Source: CAZNLH01 sp964573995
GTDB taxonomy: Bacteria > Gemmatimonadota > CAZMKB01 > CAZNLH01
Length of the DNA stretch: 64,000 bases
NCBI GenBank assembly: GCA_964573995.1
Contig: CAZNLH010000013.1
Span: forward strand, 1-64,000
Reading direction: 5' to 3'
Below the pieces are notes generated by a model that saw only the letters and a program-made list of their open reading frames with translations, made no database searches and was not told where the DNA came from. Shown here in pieces: positions 35,520 through 44,261 of this stretch (position 1 is its first letter; each line of letters opens with the position of its first letter). The translations under genes and the position numbers were made by a program.

Positions 35520-38144
35520 TCAGTTAATCCCGGTAAGTTCCCTTATTATGCCTTCCGTCTTTTCAAGCGCTTCATCAAGTTTTTCCGACCGCCTCCCCCC
35601 CGCCTGTGCCATATCAGGCCTGCCCCCGCCACCGCCACCCACATAACATCCAAGTTTCTTCACAATTCGAGAAGCATCCAGGCCCCTGCCACCGACCAGG
35701 TCGGCGGAGACCGTCACGATGATCACCGCCTTGCCCTCCACTACCGCCCCGAGCACAATTATTCCCGAACCGAGTCGATCTCTGCTTTCATCCGCCAACA
35801 CCCTCATTGAATCGACATCGGGGACATCTACCCGTCGGACGAATAAGGGGGCCCCGTCGACACGCGGAACGTTTTCAACGTCTATCTTCAGGTCCATGCG
35901 AGCATTGGCGTTGGCAAAATCCCGCACTTCACGCCTCAGTGCGCGGATTTCTTCCGACATATCCTTGACCCGAGATACCAGGCCCTCAGGCGGGACCTTT
36001 ACCAGTGTCGACAGGTCTTCTAATAGTTTCCTCTGGCCGATCACCTGCCTAAAGGCCTCCAAGCCCACCAGGGCCTCGATCCTCCGGACACCCGACGAGA
36101 TGCTTCCCTCCGAGAGATTGAGGAACAGGCCGATATCCCCAGTTCTGCCGACGTGCGTACCACCGCATAGTTCAGAACTGAACGAGCCGATATCAACGAC
36201 CCTTACTGACTGGCCATACTTCTCTCCGAAAAAGGCCAGCGCCCCACTTTCTTTTGCCTCTGCAAATGTCACTACATTCGTCGAGACCTCACAATTCGCC
36301 AGGATCTTTTCCTGGACTATCTTCTCTACCTCGAGAATCTCCCCGGGGGACATCTGTGAATAGTGGATGAAATCGAACCTAAACCTATCGCAGGCCACCA
36401 GCGAACCTGCCTGCCGGACGTGCCGGCCGAGGACCTTGCGCAAGGCGTAATGAAGGAGGTGTGTTGCCGTATGGGACCTCATCATGCCACTCCTCCGCTC
36501 ACTATCGACTCTCGCTTCCACTTCCATGCCAAGTCTAAGCCCGCCCTCTTCGATTCTGCCCAGGTGAATTGTTCTCCCCTCCGCCACCTTGCGGGAGTCC
36601 AGCACCCTGACCTTTACTCCCTCAGCAGCCAGCGTTCCCGTGTCGCCGAGTTGGCCTCCGGATTCCCCGTAAAATGGCGTACTCGTGAGGTCTATCGATA
36701 CCTCCATACCTTCACCGGCGGATTCCACAGGCCTGTTACCATCTTCAATTCTCTGTACCTTCCCCTTCCCCTCCAAGGCCTTGTATCCCGTAAATTCGAC
36801 CGGTTTCAGCCCCAGTTCCCGAAAACTCCTGAGGTCCTGTCTTTCCCTCGCCCCTCTCGCACGTTCTTGCTGGGCCTTCATCTCCTTCTCGAAGCCCCTT
36901 TGATCGACGTCAAGTCCACGTTCCTCGGCCATGGTTACAGTCAGGTCCAGGGGGAAGCCATACGTGTCATACAGTAGAAAGGCCTTTTCGCCGGGAATGA
37001 TCCTTTTTCCGCCCAATTCGTGCACTACCTCTTCAAATATCGCCAATCCCTGGTCCAGGGTCTGTCCAAACCTTTCTTCCTCCCCCTGAATGATGTCTCT
37101 TGCCCCTTGTCTCCCTTCCAGCAACTCCGGATATGCCGAGCCCATGATTTCCACCACCTCATCAACCATGCCAAAGAGGAAAGGTTCATGGATATCGAGC
37201 AATCTTCCGTGTCTCGACGCCCTCCTCAGGATCCTCCTCAAGACGTAGCCGCGTCCTTCGTTCGATGGAATGACACCGTCCACGATGGCGAATACCATCA
37301 TCCTGATATGATCCGCAATCACCCGGAAAGATGTGCTCCTGTCACCGTCGTAAGCAATGCCTGTTATCTCCTCGATACGATTTATCAGAGGCTTGATGAG
37401 ATCCGTGTCAAAGTTGGACGCGGCCCCCTGCAGCACTGCGGCAATCCTCTCCAGACCCATGCCCGTATCTACCGCAGGCCTGGGAAGCGCCTTCAAACAC
37501 CCCGCACCATCACGGCTGTACTGCATGAAGACCAGGTTCCACAGTTCGAGGTAACGATCACAATCACATCCAACGTCACATCCACTCCGACCACACCCAA
37601 AGTCCGGTCCGCGATCGATACCTATTTCAGTACATGGACCGCAAGGACCCGTGTCCCCCATGCTCCAGAAATTATCCTTCTCTCCCATCCGATAAATCTT
37701 TCCAGATGGAAGGCTGCTGACCTTTTGCCATATCTTCCCGGATTCCTCGTCCTCGCGGAAGACCGAGACCCACATTCTCTCCGGCCGCAGGCCGACCTCC
37801 ATGGTCAGGAAACGCCATGCGTACCGTATCGCCTCCTCCTTGAAATAGTCCCCGAATGAAAAATTGCCCAGCATCTCAAAAAAGGTCAGGTGCCTGGAAG
37901 TCTTGCCTACGAGTTCGAGGTCATTGTGCTTGCCTCCGGCCCGTATGCACTTCTGGACGCTGACCGCTCGACGATAGGGCCTCTCCTCAAGGCCGAGGAA
38001 GACATCCTTGAACTGGTTCATACCGGCGTTGGTATATAGGAGGGTGGGATCTCCCGCCGGAATGACCGGAGAACTCGGCACAACCTGATGGTCCAACTCA
38101 CTGAAATATCGAGTGAACCTGTCTCTTATCTCCTGACTCGTCAT
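35520..38144 (-). CDS. alaS: Alanyl-tRNA synthetase
   Basis: Charges tRNA-Ala and edits Ser/Gly mischarging. At 874 residues it is full-length: class II catalytic core (SSPVIPAGDPTLLYTNAGMNQFKDVFLG; motif 2 with KHNDLELVGKTSRHLTFFEML), tRNA-recognition domain, editing site HTATHLLHYALR and CGGTHVGRTGDI, and C-Ala with the Gly-rich loop (CYVGGGGGGRPDMAQAGG). It carries a CxxxCxCD cluster (GRSGCDVGCDCD) in the catalytic domain, a zinc-type insertion seen in some bacteria. ATG 38144 overlaps the recX stop (ATGA); a TTG at 38159 is less likely. Confidence 0.97.
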   Translation of the reverse strand: MTSQEIRDRFTRYFSELDHQVVPSSPVIPAGDPTLLYTNAGMNQFKDVFLGLEERPYRRAVSVQKCIRAGGKHNDLELVGKTSRHLTFFEMLGNFSFGDYFKEEAIRYAWRFLTMEVGLRPERMWVSVFREDEESGKIWQKVSSLPSGKIYRMGEKDNFWSMGDTGPCGPCTEIGIDRGPDFGCGRSGCDVGCDCDRYLELWNLVFMQYSRDGAGCLKALPRPAVDTGMGLERIAAVLQGAASNFDTDLIKPLINRIEEITGIAYDGDRSTSFRVIADHIRMMVFAIVDGVIPSNEGRGYVLRRILRRASRHGRLLDIHEPFLFGMVDEVVEIMGSAYPELLEGRQGARDIIQGEEERFGQTLDQGLAIFEEVVHELGGKRIIPGEKAFLLYDTYGFPLDLTVTMAEERGLDVDQRGFEKEMKAQQERARGARERQDLRSFRELGLKPVEFTGYKALEGKGKVQRIEDGNRPVESAGEGMEVSIDLTSTPFYGESGGQLGDTGTLAAEGVKVRVLDSRKVAEGRTIHLGRIEEGGLRLGMEVEARVDSERRSGMMRSHTATHLLHYALRKVLGRHVRQAGSLVACDRFRFDFIHYSQMSPGEILEVEKIVQEKILANCEVSTNVVTFAEAKESGALAFFGEKYGQSVRVVDIGSFSSELCGGTHVGRTGDIGLFLNLSEGSISSGVRRIEALVGLEAFRQVIGQRKLLEDLSTLVKVPPEGLVSRVKDMSEEIRALRREVRDFANANARMDLKIDVENVPRVDGAPLFVRRVDVPDVDSMRVLADESRDRLGSGIIVLGAVVEGKAVIIVTVSADLVGGRGLDASRIVKKLGCYVGGGGGGRPDMAQAGGRRSEKLDEALEKTEGIIRELTGIN

Positions 38145-38593
38145 GGACCGCCGTCCCAATCCGCCATAACCTCGCTGATAGTCGTTTCAGAGAATCCCTT
38201 GCGGCGGAGCAGCCCGTATGCCCGGCGCCGCTCACATACCGCCCTCCGATTCAACATGTCCCTCGCAAGTTCAGCCTCCTTGATTCCCTCTTCCCTCCAA
38301 ACGCTTTCAATGGCCCCGGCAGCAACCTCCCCATCCACGCCCCTCTTCTTGAGTTCCAGCAACAGGCCATTCCTTCCCAATAGCCCATGCCTTGTTTTCT
38401 CCCTGATGAAGGCCTCTGAGAACCTCTCATCATCCAATATCCCGGTATCCACCAGCCTTGACAGGACAACCTCGATGGACTTTGTGGGGAAGTTTCGCCG
38501 TACCAGTTTTCTTCTCAGTTCTTCCACGGAATGTTCACGAAGGGCCAGGATAAGGACCGCTCGATTATAAACCCTCTCTTCTTCACCCTTCAT
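38141..38593 (-). CDS. recX: Regulatory protein RecX
   Basis: Modulates RecA filaments. A 150-residue protein made of three-helix RecX repeats: YNRAVLILALREHSVEELRRKLVRR, then LVDTGILDDERFSEAFIREKTRHG, and RRAYGLLRRKGFSETTISEVM. I chose ATG 38593 because AGGAG lies 4 nt upstream; a GTG at 38617 would extend it toward the presumed recA terminator. It overlaps alaS by 4 nt. The recA-recX-alaS order is conserved in many bacteria. Confidence 0.9.
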   Translation of the reverse strand: MKGEEERVYNRAVLILALREHSVEELRRKLVRRNFPTKSIEVVLSRLVDTGILDDERFSEAFIREKTRHGLLGRNGLLLELKKRGVDGEVAAGAIESVWREEGIKEAELARDMLNRRAVCERRRAYGLLRRKGFSETTISEVMADWDGGP

Positions 38594-38627
38594 TTGTCTC
38601 CTGAGAACCTCCAGCACCGGGAAACTG

Positions 38628-38652
38628 AAAAAAAAACCCTCGCAAGGAAGGG
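38628..38652 (-). terminator. Weak terminator/attenuator between recA and recX
   Basis: A short CCCT/AGGG stem (38637-38652) is followed on the minus strand by nine T residues. The stem is only 4-5 bp, so read-through is likely, which would let recX and alaS be expressed at a lower level than recA. Confidence 0.5.
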
Positions 38653-38707
38653 CATCCGTTGACTGGTGAGGTGATGGAAGAGTAAAACAGTTTGCCCGGG
38701 ATCCCCC

Positions 38708-39751
38708 TTACTCCACCCCGGTTACAGCCTTTTCCGCCCCTTGTTCCCCAAGGCCGGGTATATCAAGTTTCTCCTTCAGGCTGTTCACGATGGAATTCAT
38801 GATATCCAGGTTGTCTTTCAGTAACCGCTTGGCGTTCTCCCTTCCCTGGCCAAGTTTCTCACCCTGGTAACTGTACCAGGATCCACTCTTCTCTATGATA
38901 CCCTCGGTTACCGCCAAATCGAGCACCGCCCCTTCAGCGGAAATCCCCTGGTCAAACATAATGTCGAACTCGGCCCTTCGGAAGGGGGGAGCCATCTTGT
39001 TCTTGACGACCTTTACTCTCGTTCGATTCCCGATAGCGCGGTCCCCGTCTACTATCGAGGATACGCGCCTGATATCGAGTCTCAGGGAGGCGTAAAATTT
39101 CAGGGCCCTGCCGCCCGTTGTGGTCTCCGGGTTTCCGAACATCACCCCGATCTTTTCCCGAAGTTGATTGATGAAGATCACCGCCGTCCTTGATCGATTG
39201 ATAGACCCGGTCAATTTCCTGAGTGCCTGAGACATCAGGCGGGCCTGAAGGCCTACATGTGAATCACCCATCTCACCCTCTATCTCCGCCCGGGGAACCA
39301 ACGCCGCCACTGAATCGACGACCAGGACATCCACAGCACCGCTGCGAACGAGCGTATCAGCGATCTCCAGGGCCTGCTCACCCGTATCCGGCTGCGCGAC
39401 GAGGAGGTTGTCCACATCCACCCCGAGTTTCCTCGCATAATCTGCATCGAGTGCGTGTTCGGCGTCGATAAATGCCGCAACCCCACCCACCCTCTGACCG
39501 TTTGCAATCACGTGAAGCGCGAGGGTTGTCTTCCCCGATGACTCCGGCCCGAACACCTCCGTTACCCGGCCCCTGGGGATACCGCCGATTCCAGTGGCAA
39601 GGTCGAGGTTGATGGCCCCCGTCGAAATTGCATCGACCTTCACCTTCCCTGCACTTTCCCCCAATTTCATGATAGCACCCTTACCATGTTGCCGCTCGAT
39701 CTGGCTTATCGCCATGATCAGCGCCTTTTCCTTCTCCTTGGTAGTCTCCAT
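38708..39751 (-). CDS. recA: Recombinase RecA
   Basis: DNA strand-exchange protein and SOS co-protease. The 347-residue protein has Walker A GPESSGKT (68-75), Walker B VLVVDSVAAL, the L1/L2 DNA-binding loops (MGDSHVGLQARLMSQALRKLT; NQLREKIGVMFGNPETTTGG) and the C-terminal acidic tail shortened to GEQGAEKAVTGVE. ATG 39751 follows GGAAGG. A sigma-70 promoter lies at 39869-39897; I see no LexA-type operator of the E. coli or Bacillus form between it and the gene. Confidence 0.98.
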   Translation of the reverse strand: METTKEKEKALIMAISQIERQHGKGAIMKLGESAGKVKVDAISTGAINLDLATGIGGIPRGRVTEVFGPESSGKTTLALHVIANGQRVGGVAAFIDAEHALDADYARKLGVDVDNLLVAQPDTGEQALEIADTLVRSGAVDVLVVDSVAALVPRAEIEGEMGDSHVGLQARLMSQALRKLTGSINRSRTAVIFINQLREKIGVMFGNPETTTGGRALKFYASLRLDIRRVSSIVDGDRAIGNRTRVKVVKNKMAPPFRRAEFDIMFDQGISAEGAVLDLAVTEGIIEKSGSWYSYQGEKLGQGRENAKRLLKDNLDIMNSIVNSLKEKLDIPGLGEQGAEKAVTGVE

Positions 39752-39868
39752 GGTTTTCCTTCCCTCTCGCTTCCCATTCCAAGCCCCCCAGGACTACAAG
39801 AAGTCCCAAAGAACACCCCGAAGTACCCATATAAACACACCATCCACCCACGAAACCGTACTTCTCCA

Positions 39869-39897
39869 AATCTATGCCCCCCTAAAGTACCTGTCAA
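39869..39897 (-). promoter_or_regulatory. Sigma-70 promoter upstream of recA
   Basis: TTGACA at 39897-39892, 17-nt spacer, TAGATT at 39874-39869. The leader to recA would be about 110 nt. Confidence 0.65.
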
Positions 39898-39933
39898 GAT
39901 ACTCCATTAAGGGCTGGGGAGGCGAAGTGGTTT

Positions 39934-41415
39934 CTATCCCGATCGTTTCTTTTTCAGGATGTCCAACCCGGCCTGGACCCGCTGAGAATAATACGGGACG
40001 TCCAGATACTTGAAAATGGCTGCTGCCTCCCTGAAGTGGCGCTCCGCTTCCATAAAATCACCTTCGGAATGAAAACGACGGGTCAGGAATTCCGCCTCCG
40101 CGAATAGCGTCTTCCCCCTCTCGTACCGCTCGTTGATCGAAAGGAGCCCATCTATGCTCTGGGAAAAGTAGCTCCGAGCCCTTTCGACCTCTCCCTTCGC
40201 ATCGAATACCTGGCCGAAGACCCGGTAAACAATGGCCTCCTCGTACCTGTCCCTGAGCCCCAGGGAAATGCTGAGCGACTTCTCACACGACTTGACGGCT
40301 GCATCAAGATCCCCCGTCACTACCTTCAATTCAGCGATACGCCGGTGCAGTTCGCCGATTAGATCTCCCCGGGGGGCGATATCAAGGGCGAGGGCAAGGG
40401 CCTCGTCATAATAACCCCGGGCCTGATTGAACTTGCCGCGATCAAAGGCCAATTCACCGCTGAATTCCAGAGAAAGGCAGAGTTCCCTCATATACCCCTT
40501 CTCCCTCGATATTTCCCTCGAGAGCCCGTAGTACTCCTCTGATTGTTTCCACTCCCGCCTCATCATGCAGAGGTTGCCCAAAGAGATATACTTCCTGACG
40601 ATGGAAAGAAGGTCACCGAGTTGCCTCCACAACTCGAGGCTTCGCTCCAGGTGCAATTGTGCCTCGTCCCAGTTACCCAGTAACAGGTGAACCGTCCCCA
40701 AGTTACCTATTATGGAGGCCGTCAGGCGTTCATCCCCCAAGGATCGGCTGATCCTGAGCGATCTCCTCAGCAGTTTCAGCGAATCCAGCCATTCGGATTC
40801 GACGAAACGTAACTGTGCAAGATGGTTCAGCACCCTGGCCAACTCCAGAGATTGCTTTTCATCACCGAGGTGATTGAGACAATCCTCGTAGTACCGCCTC
40901 GCCGATGTCAGGTCTCCCTGATGAAGCGACACGCTACCAAGGGTCATCAGGATCTCCTTCATCTTGGTCGGACCGCTGCTTACATCGAGGCATTGCAGTA
41001 CGTCCCTGCATTCAACTTCCGCCTCTTCATAAGATCCGATCCGAAGGTTGATCGATGCTGAGAGGAGACGGATATTTTCAAGCTCTCTGGAGATCGAATC
41101 GACTTCACCGGCAAGATAGTATTTCATCTCATCCACGATCTTTAGCGCCTGCGTGTACTCCCCCTTGGCACAGAGGCACTCGACGATGGCCTTGCGGAGA
41201 CTTGCATGCTCGAGGATACCATTCTTCTCGCTGGAACTCTCGAGGGCCTCCTTGTAACAATGAATCGCCTCGTCGTGCCTGTGTTCCTCCCTGAGCCGGG
41301 CAGCAAGGCCGACCAGTTTGTCATCAGGGTCCCCACGCCAGGACGGAGCACCCGTCTTTCGACGCGCGGCACCTCTCCCGTCGATGCTTTTAAAAACCTC
41401 TCGTTTGGTAACCAT
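39934..41415 (-). CDS. Tetratricopeptide-repeat protein
   Basis: A 493-residue cytoplasmic-looking protein built almost wholly of TPR units (residues about 30-475), for example HDEAIHCYKEALESS, GDLTSARRYYEDCLNHLG, GNWDEAQLHLERSLELW and GKFNQARGYYDEALALA. No signal peptide, membrane segment or catalytic domain is visible. The N-terminal 30 residues are basic and variable. TPR arrays of this type act as scaffolds, often in regulation. ATG 41415 follows GGGGAGGACCT. It precedes recA in the same direction, with recA's promoter lying just past its 3' end. Function unknown. Confidence 0.8.
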   Translation of the reverse strand: MVTKREVFKSIDGRGAARRKTGAPSWRGDPDDKLVGLAARLREEHRHDEAIHCYKEALESSSEKNGILEHASLRKAIVECLCAKGEYTQALKIVDEMKYYLAGEVDSISRELENIRLLSASINLRIGSYEEAEVECRDVLQCLDVSSGPTKMKEILMTLGSVSLHQGDLTSARRYYEDCLNHLGDEKQSLELARVLNHLAQLRFVESEWLDSLKLLRRSLRISRSLGDERLTASIIGNLGTVHLLLGNWDEAQLHLERSLELWRQLGDLLSIVRKYISLGNLCMMRREWKQSEEYYGLSREISREKGYMRELCLSLEFSGELAFDRGKFNQARGYYDEALALALDIAPRGDLIGELHRRIAELKVVTGDLDAAVKSCEKSLSISLGLRDRYEEAIVYRVFGQVFDAKGEVERARSYFSQSIDGLLSINERYERGKTLFAEAEFLTRRFHSEGDFMEAERHFREAAAIFKYLDVPYYSQRVQAGLDILKKKRSG

Positions 41416-41436
41416 AGGTCCTCCCCTCCCAGCCGA

Positions 41437-41715
41437 TCAGTACTTGAGGAAAGAAAAGGCTTCCATGATAATACCTTCGAGCGATTGTTCCTTTGCGCTG
41501 TTCTTGGAATTGAGGTAATTTCCAGTGGTAATCCGGTAACTTGGATCTTTTTTGAACCTCGGCCGCTGGTTTGGGTGTCCGTTTATATCAACCTTGCCGG
41601 AGTCCCAGGGCCTGCCGGCAATATAATCGATCTCGATCGCCTGCAGACTTTGTACACCGATCACCAGAAGAAGCGAGACGAGAAGAAAAGCGAAGATACC
41701 CTTCAACCGTACCAT
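41437..41715 (-). CDS. Small secreted protein of unknown function
   Basis: Ninety-two residues with a clear signal peptide (MVRLKGIFAFLLVSLLLVIG, cleavage likely after LQA near residue 27), then a short polar domain rich in Arg, Asn and Ser (HPNQRPRFKKDPSYRITTGNY). ATG 41715 has an excellent GGAGG with 5-nt spacing, so the longer frame to 41778 is rejected. It begins a short distance before the TPR gene. I do not recognise the family. Confidence 0.7.
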   Translation of the reverse strand: MVRLKGIFAFLLVSLLLVIGVQSLQAIEIDYIAGRPWDSGKVDINGHPNQRPRFKKDPSYRITTGNYLNSKNSAKEQSLEGIIMEAFSFLKY

Positions 41716-41781
41716 TTGACCCTCCTTTTGTTGAGAAAACAGGCCTGGGAAAATTGATGCCTCTTCCAAACATGGCATGAA

Positions 41782-41931
41782 TCATTCCTCTTTCCAGCAG
41801 GCCTTTCCGAAGTGACACAACTTATTGCGGAACTTATAGTTATCAATATCTCCCCCGATATGGATGCCTTCCATGTTCGTCTTATCTTTATAAACTTCGT
41901 AGGATTTCACGATCAAAGCGATGATACCCAC
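41782..41931 (-). CDS. Possible 49-residue small protein
   Basis: A GTG-started frame, tentative. The N-terminus is hydrophobic (VGIIALIV), followed by YEVYKDKTNMEGIHIGGDID and two cysteines (LCHFGKACWKEE). The amino-acid composition looks protein-like and unlike the frameshadows nearby. There is no good ribosome-binding site; the GTG is 13 nt after the stop of the preceding small gene, so translation could be coupled. An internal ATG would give only 30 residues. Confidence 0.35.
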   Translation of the reverse strand: MGIIALIVKSYEVYKDKTNMEGIHIGGDIDNYKFRNKLCHFGKACWKEE

Positions 41932-41944
41932 CGCTGCCGACGGC

Positions 41945-42142
41945 TTATAGCCTATTCACCCCCACGATCCAGACAACATATAAGATAATAAAAAGACTCA
42001 TCCAAATAAAGCCCTGCTTCCCGTTTATAGAACCATCGGCACAAATCCCCCTTCCTATCATACCCACAACCGCCAGGATCCATCCGATCAGGGCGAGACC
42101 GGATACTATCGACCAGAAATATGATGGAAAAATATTTTCCAT
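41945..42142 (-). CDS. Small two-pass membrane protein
   Basis: About 65 residues starting MENIFPSYFW, with two hydrophobic segments (IVSGLALIGWILAVVGMIG and GFIWMSLFIILYVVWIVGV) joined by a short loop with GRGICADGSINGK. A TTG two codons earlier (42148) is an alternative start; neither has a strong ribosome-binding site. It lies 35 nt after the DUF2723 gene. Family not recognised. Confidence 0.55.
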   Translation of the reverse strand: MENIFPSYFWSIVSGLALIGWILAVVGMIGRGICADGSINGKQGFIWMSLFIILYVVWIVGVNRL

Positions 42143-42177
42143 ATCCAACGGGACGCCGGGTGCTCTCTAATACCTGA

Positions 42178-44196
42178 TCAATCCCAGTAATGCCTGACTT
42201 CAAGGTTCTCACGCACGGGGATCGTGCCGAGATCGAGATACTCCAGGTCCAACTCCTTCTTCGGGACCGAATAAAATCGCTCCCTTTTCACTAGGGCGAC
42301 CGACACCTTATACTTCCCTTCCCTTATATCCGGCGGGACAAAACAGTCGAAGTCGTCAATCCAGACCTTGCCAGGGACCAATTTGTCAAGCGGAATCATA
42401 CCGCCGCCGAGCGTGTATATCCCCATGAATGAGTTTTCCTTCAATTCGTACTCCTTCAGTTCCCTGTCTTTCATGAACCGCAACAGCAGCATGTATTCGT
42501 CATCGAGGGGCCTTGCAGCCGACCAGTATACCCGTACGCCAAAGAGATCCCCCTCCACGAGCCTCTGCCGGTCGATGTTCAAGCCGAAGATATCGACCCG
42601 TTCTCTGTACCGGAACCTCCCGGGAAAACTGACATCCGGTACCCGCGTCTTACATTCAGCAGGTCTCCCCCTCTTGGTGACCCGGTAAAAACCATGCTCG
42701 ACCTCCTCGAGATGGAACCTGTCGTTCAGAAAGGCGTCGTACTTGACCAGGTAAACGGGTCGTGAACCTATCTCCTTGGCCAAGTACTCCTCCAGTCGTT
42801 CCTTATAAATCCGATCCACCTGTTGCTCGAACAGGGGCGACCGTTTGTCATGCGTCTCCAGGAATTCCTGGCGCACGTTCAGCGACATCAACCCGCGGTC
42901 GGAGATCTCCACATTTGCCTTCATTCCGTCCACAAAGTGGTGATACCAGAGAAGGGGCGTCGCCTCGTAGATGGAGGAGATCAGGGCATTGTCCTCCACC
43001 TCTTCCAGCACCTTCCGGGCGAATTCATCGGGCCCGCGGTCCCGGCTGAAGTCGAGCCGGTGGAAGTCCCTGGAGAAGGACCACACTACCAAGAGGGTCA
43101 TACAAGTGATAAGGCCCCATTGAAGGATGGCCCGGGGGACTGCGGACGCTGCACCGGAGCGAGCCCTGCGCGCCAGGGATGAGACCCCCTCCCCGATCCA
43201 GACCGTCCAGAACAGGAAGGATGGTATAAAGAAGACATGTTGATCCGACACACCATAATCGGCGAAGAAGGCAAAGTAGGCCAGGAAAGCCAGTAAGACC
43301 GCGTAAAAGACACCACGCTCCCTCCGGAACTGGCATAACGCGCCGTAGACCCCGAGAAAGAAGCCCGCATACACGAAGTCCCTCATCAACTTCACAAAGT
43401 AGAAAGTGACCGGTTTGGCCAGATCACCAAGGCCATACTGAAGCATGTCCGCCTTTACAATACGGCCGGTAATCAACCAAAAAAAGCCCTTGACAGAGCC
43501 CGGGTCCACTCCATGCAACCTGGGGTAGTTGAACGGCGCCGGCAGGTGGGCGCGCATCGGGATGAAGAGGTAGACCGACAGGCCGATTATTAAAAAGACG
43601 AGCGAGGGGAAGAGGACGCCGGCCCGGAAGACCTCTTCTCTCCGGTACATCCAGAGGAAGAGTACGACGGCGGGCAGGACAAGGACAGTCGACATGTGGT
43701 GTGTAAGGCTAAGCCCGATCACGAAAGAGAGGAGGAAGAGGATCCTTCTGTCATCGTTCCGGCGAGCCAGTAAAAGGAGGTACATTATCAAAGTCAGGAA
43801 AAAGGTGTGGAGGGTATAGACCTCGGTTATCTCGGCCTGCGACCAGAACGTGAACGAAAAGGCAAAGAGGAGGACAGTGACGGCGGAGGCGAAGACTTCC
43901 CCGTCCAGTAAGAGGATCACACGATACAGGAGTGCGACCGTTAGAGAGGCCATCAATGCCGAAAAGAAGTTTACGGCTATCGGCCCCTCGATACCGGGCA
44001 GCAGCGTTAGTAACTTTCCCAACTGGATATATAACGGATACCCCGTTGGGTGGGGAATACAGAGGAAGGTCGCATGGAAGACGAACTCGCCGCTGTCCAT
44101 CCACCACAGCGATGGGCACAGGTTCACCGAGTACACAATGAGCGTTGCGACAAACAATACCAGCGGGATCAGGACATCTCGATCGGTCTTTTGCAT
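42178..44196 (-). CDS. DUF2723/TMEM260-like polytopic membrane glycosyltransferase
   Basis: A 672-residue protein with about ten N-terminal membrane helices and a soluble C-terminal domain (from about 420). The first loop DSGEFVFHATFLCIPHPTGYPLYIQLGKL is the family signature: an acidic Asp-Ser-Gly-Glu near the membrane exit and a HPTGYP motif. This GT-C-type family includes TMEM260-type protein O-mannosyltransferases and Bacteroidetes proteins thought to glycosylate secreted proteins. The C-terminal half (GFYRVTKRG..., RVYWSAARPLDDEYMLLLRF) is beta-rich. Glycosylation of the surface proteins encoded nearby is plausible but inferred. Confidence 0.8.
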   Translation of the reverse strand: MQKTDRDVLIPLVLFVATLIVYSVNLCPSLWWMDSGEFVFHATFLCIPHPTGYPLYIQLGKLLTLLPGIEGPIAVNFFSALMASLTVALLYRVILLLDGEVFASAVTVLLFAFSFTFWSQAEITEVYTLHTFFLTLIMYLLLLARRNDDRRILFLLSFVIGLSLTHHMSTVLVLPAVVLFLWMYRREEVFRAGVLFPSLVFLIIGLSVYLFIPMRAHLPAPFNYPRLHGVDPGSVKGFFWLITGRIVKADMLQYGLGDLAKPVTFYFVKLMRDFVYAGFFLGVYGALCQFRRERGVFYAVLLAFLAYFAFFADYGVSDQHVFFIPSFLFWTVWIGEGVSSLARRARSGAASAVPRAILQWGLITCMTLLVVWSFSRDFHRLDFSRDRGPDEFARKVLEEVEDNALISSIYEATPLLWYHHFVDGMKANVEISDRGLMSLNVRQEFLETHDKRSPLFEQQVDRIYKERLEEYLAKEIGSRPVYLVKYDAFLNDRFHLEEVEHGFYRVTKRGRPAECKTRVPDVSFPGRFRYRERVDIFGLNIDRQRLVEGDLFGVRVYWSAARPLDDEYMLLLRFMKDRELKEYELKENSFMGIYTLGGGMIPLDKLVPGKVWIDDFDCFVPPDIREGKYKVSVALVKRERFYSVPKKELDLEYLDLGTIPVRENLEVRHYWD

Positions 44197-44261
44197 CAGC
44201 CAACCGACCCCCCTCTTATCCGGTCCAGGTCCTGACCTCTGAAGTCCCAGGCATCTCTGCG

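Noticed and set aside
41952..42212. An 86-codon frame overlapping the small two-pass membrane protein
   Set aside because: The alternative frame lacks the two clean hydrophobic helices and overlaps the DUF2723 gene end; the membrane-protein frame is more plausible.
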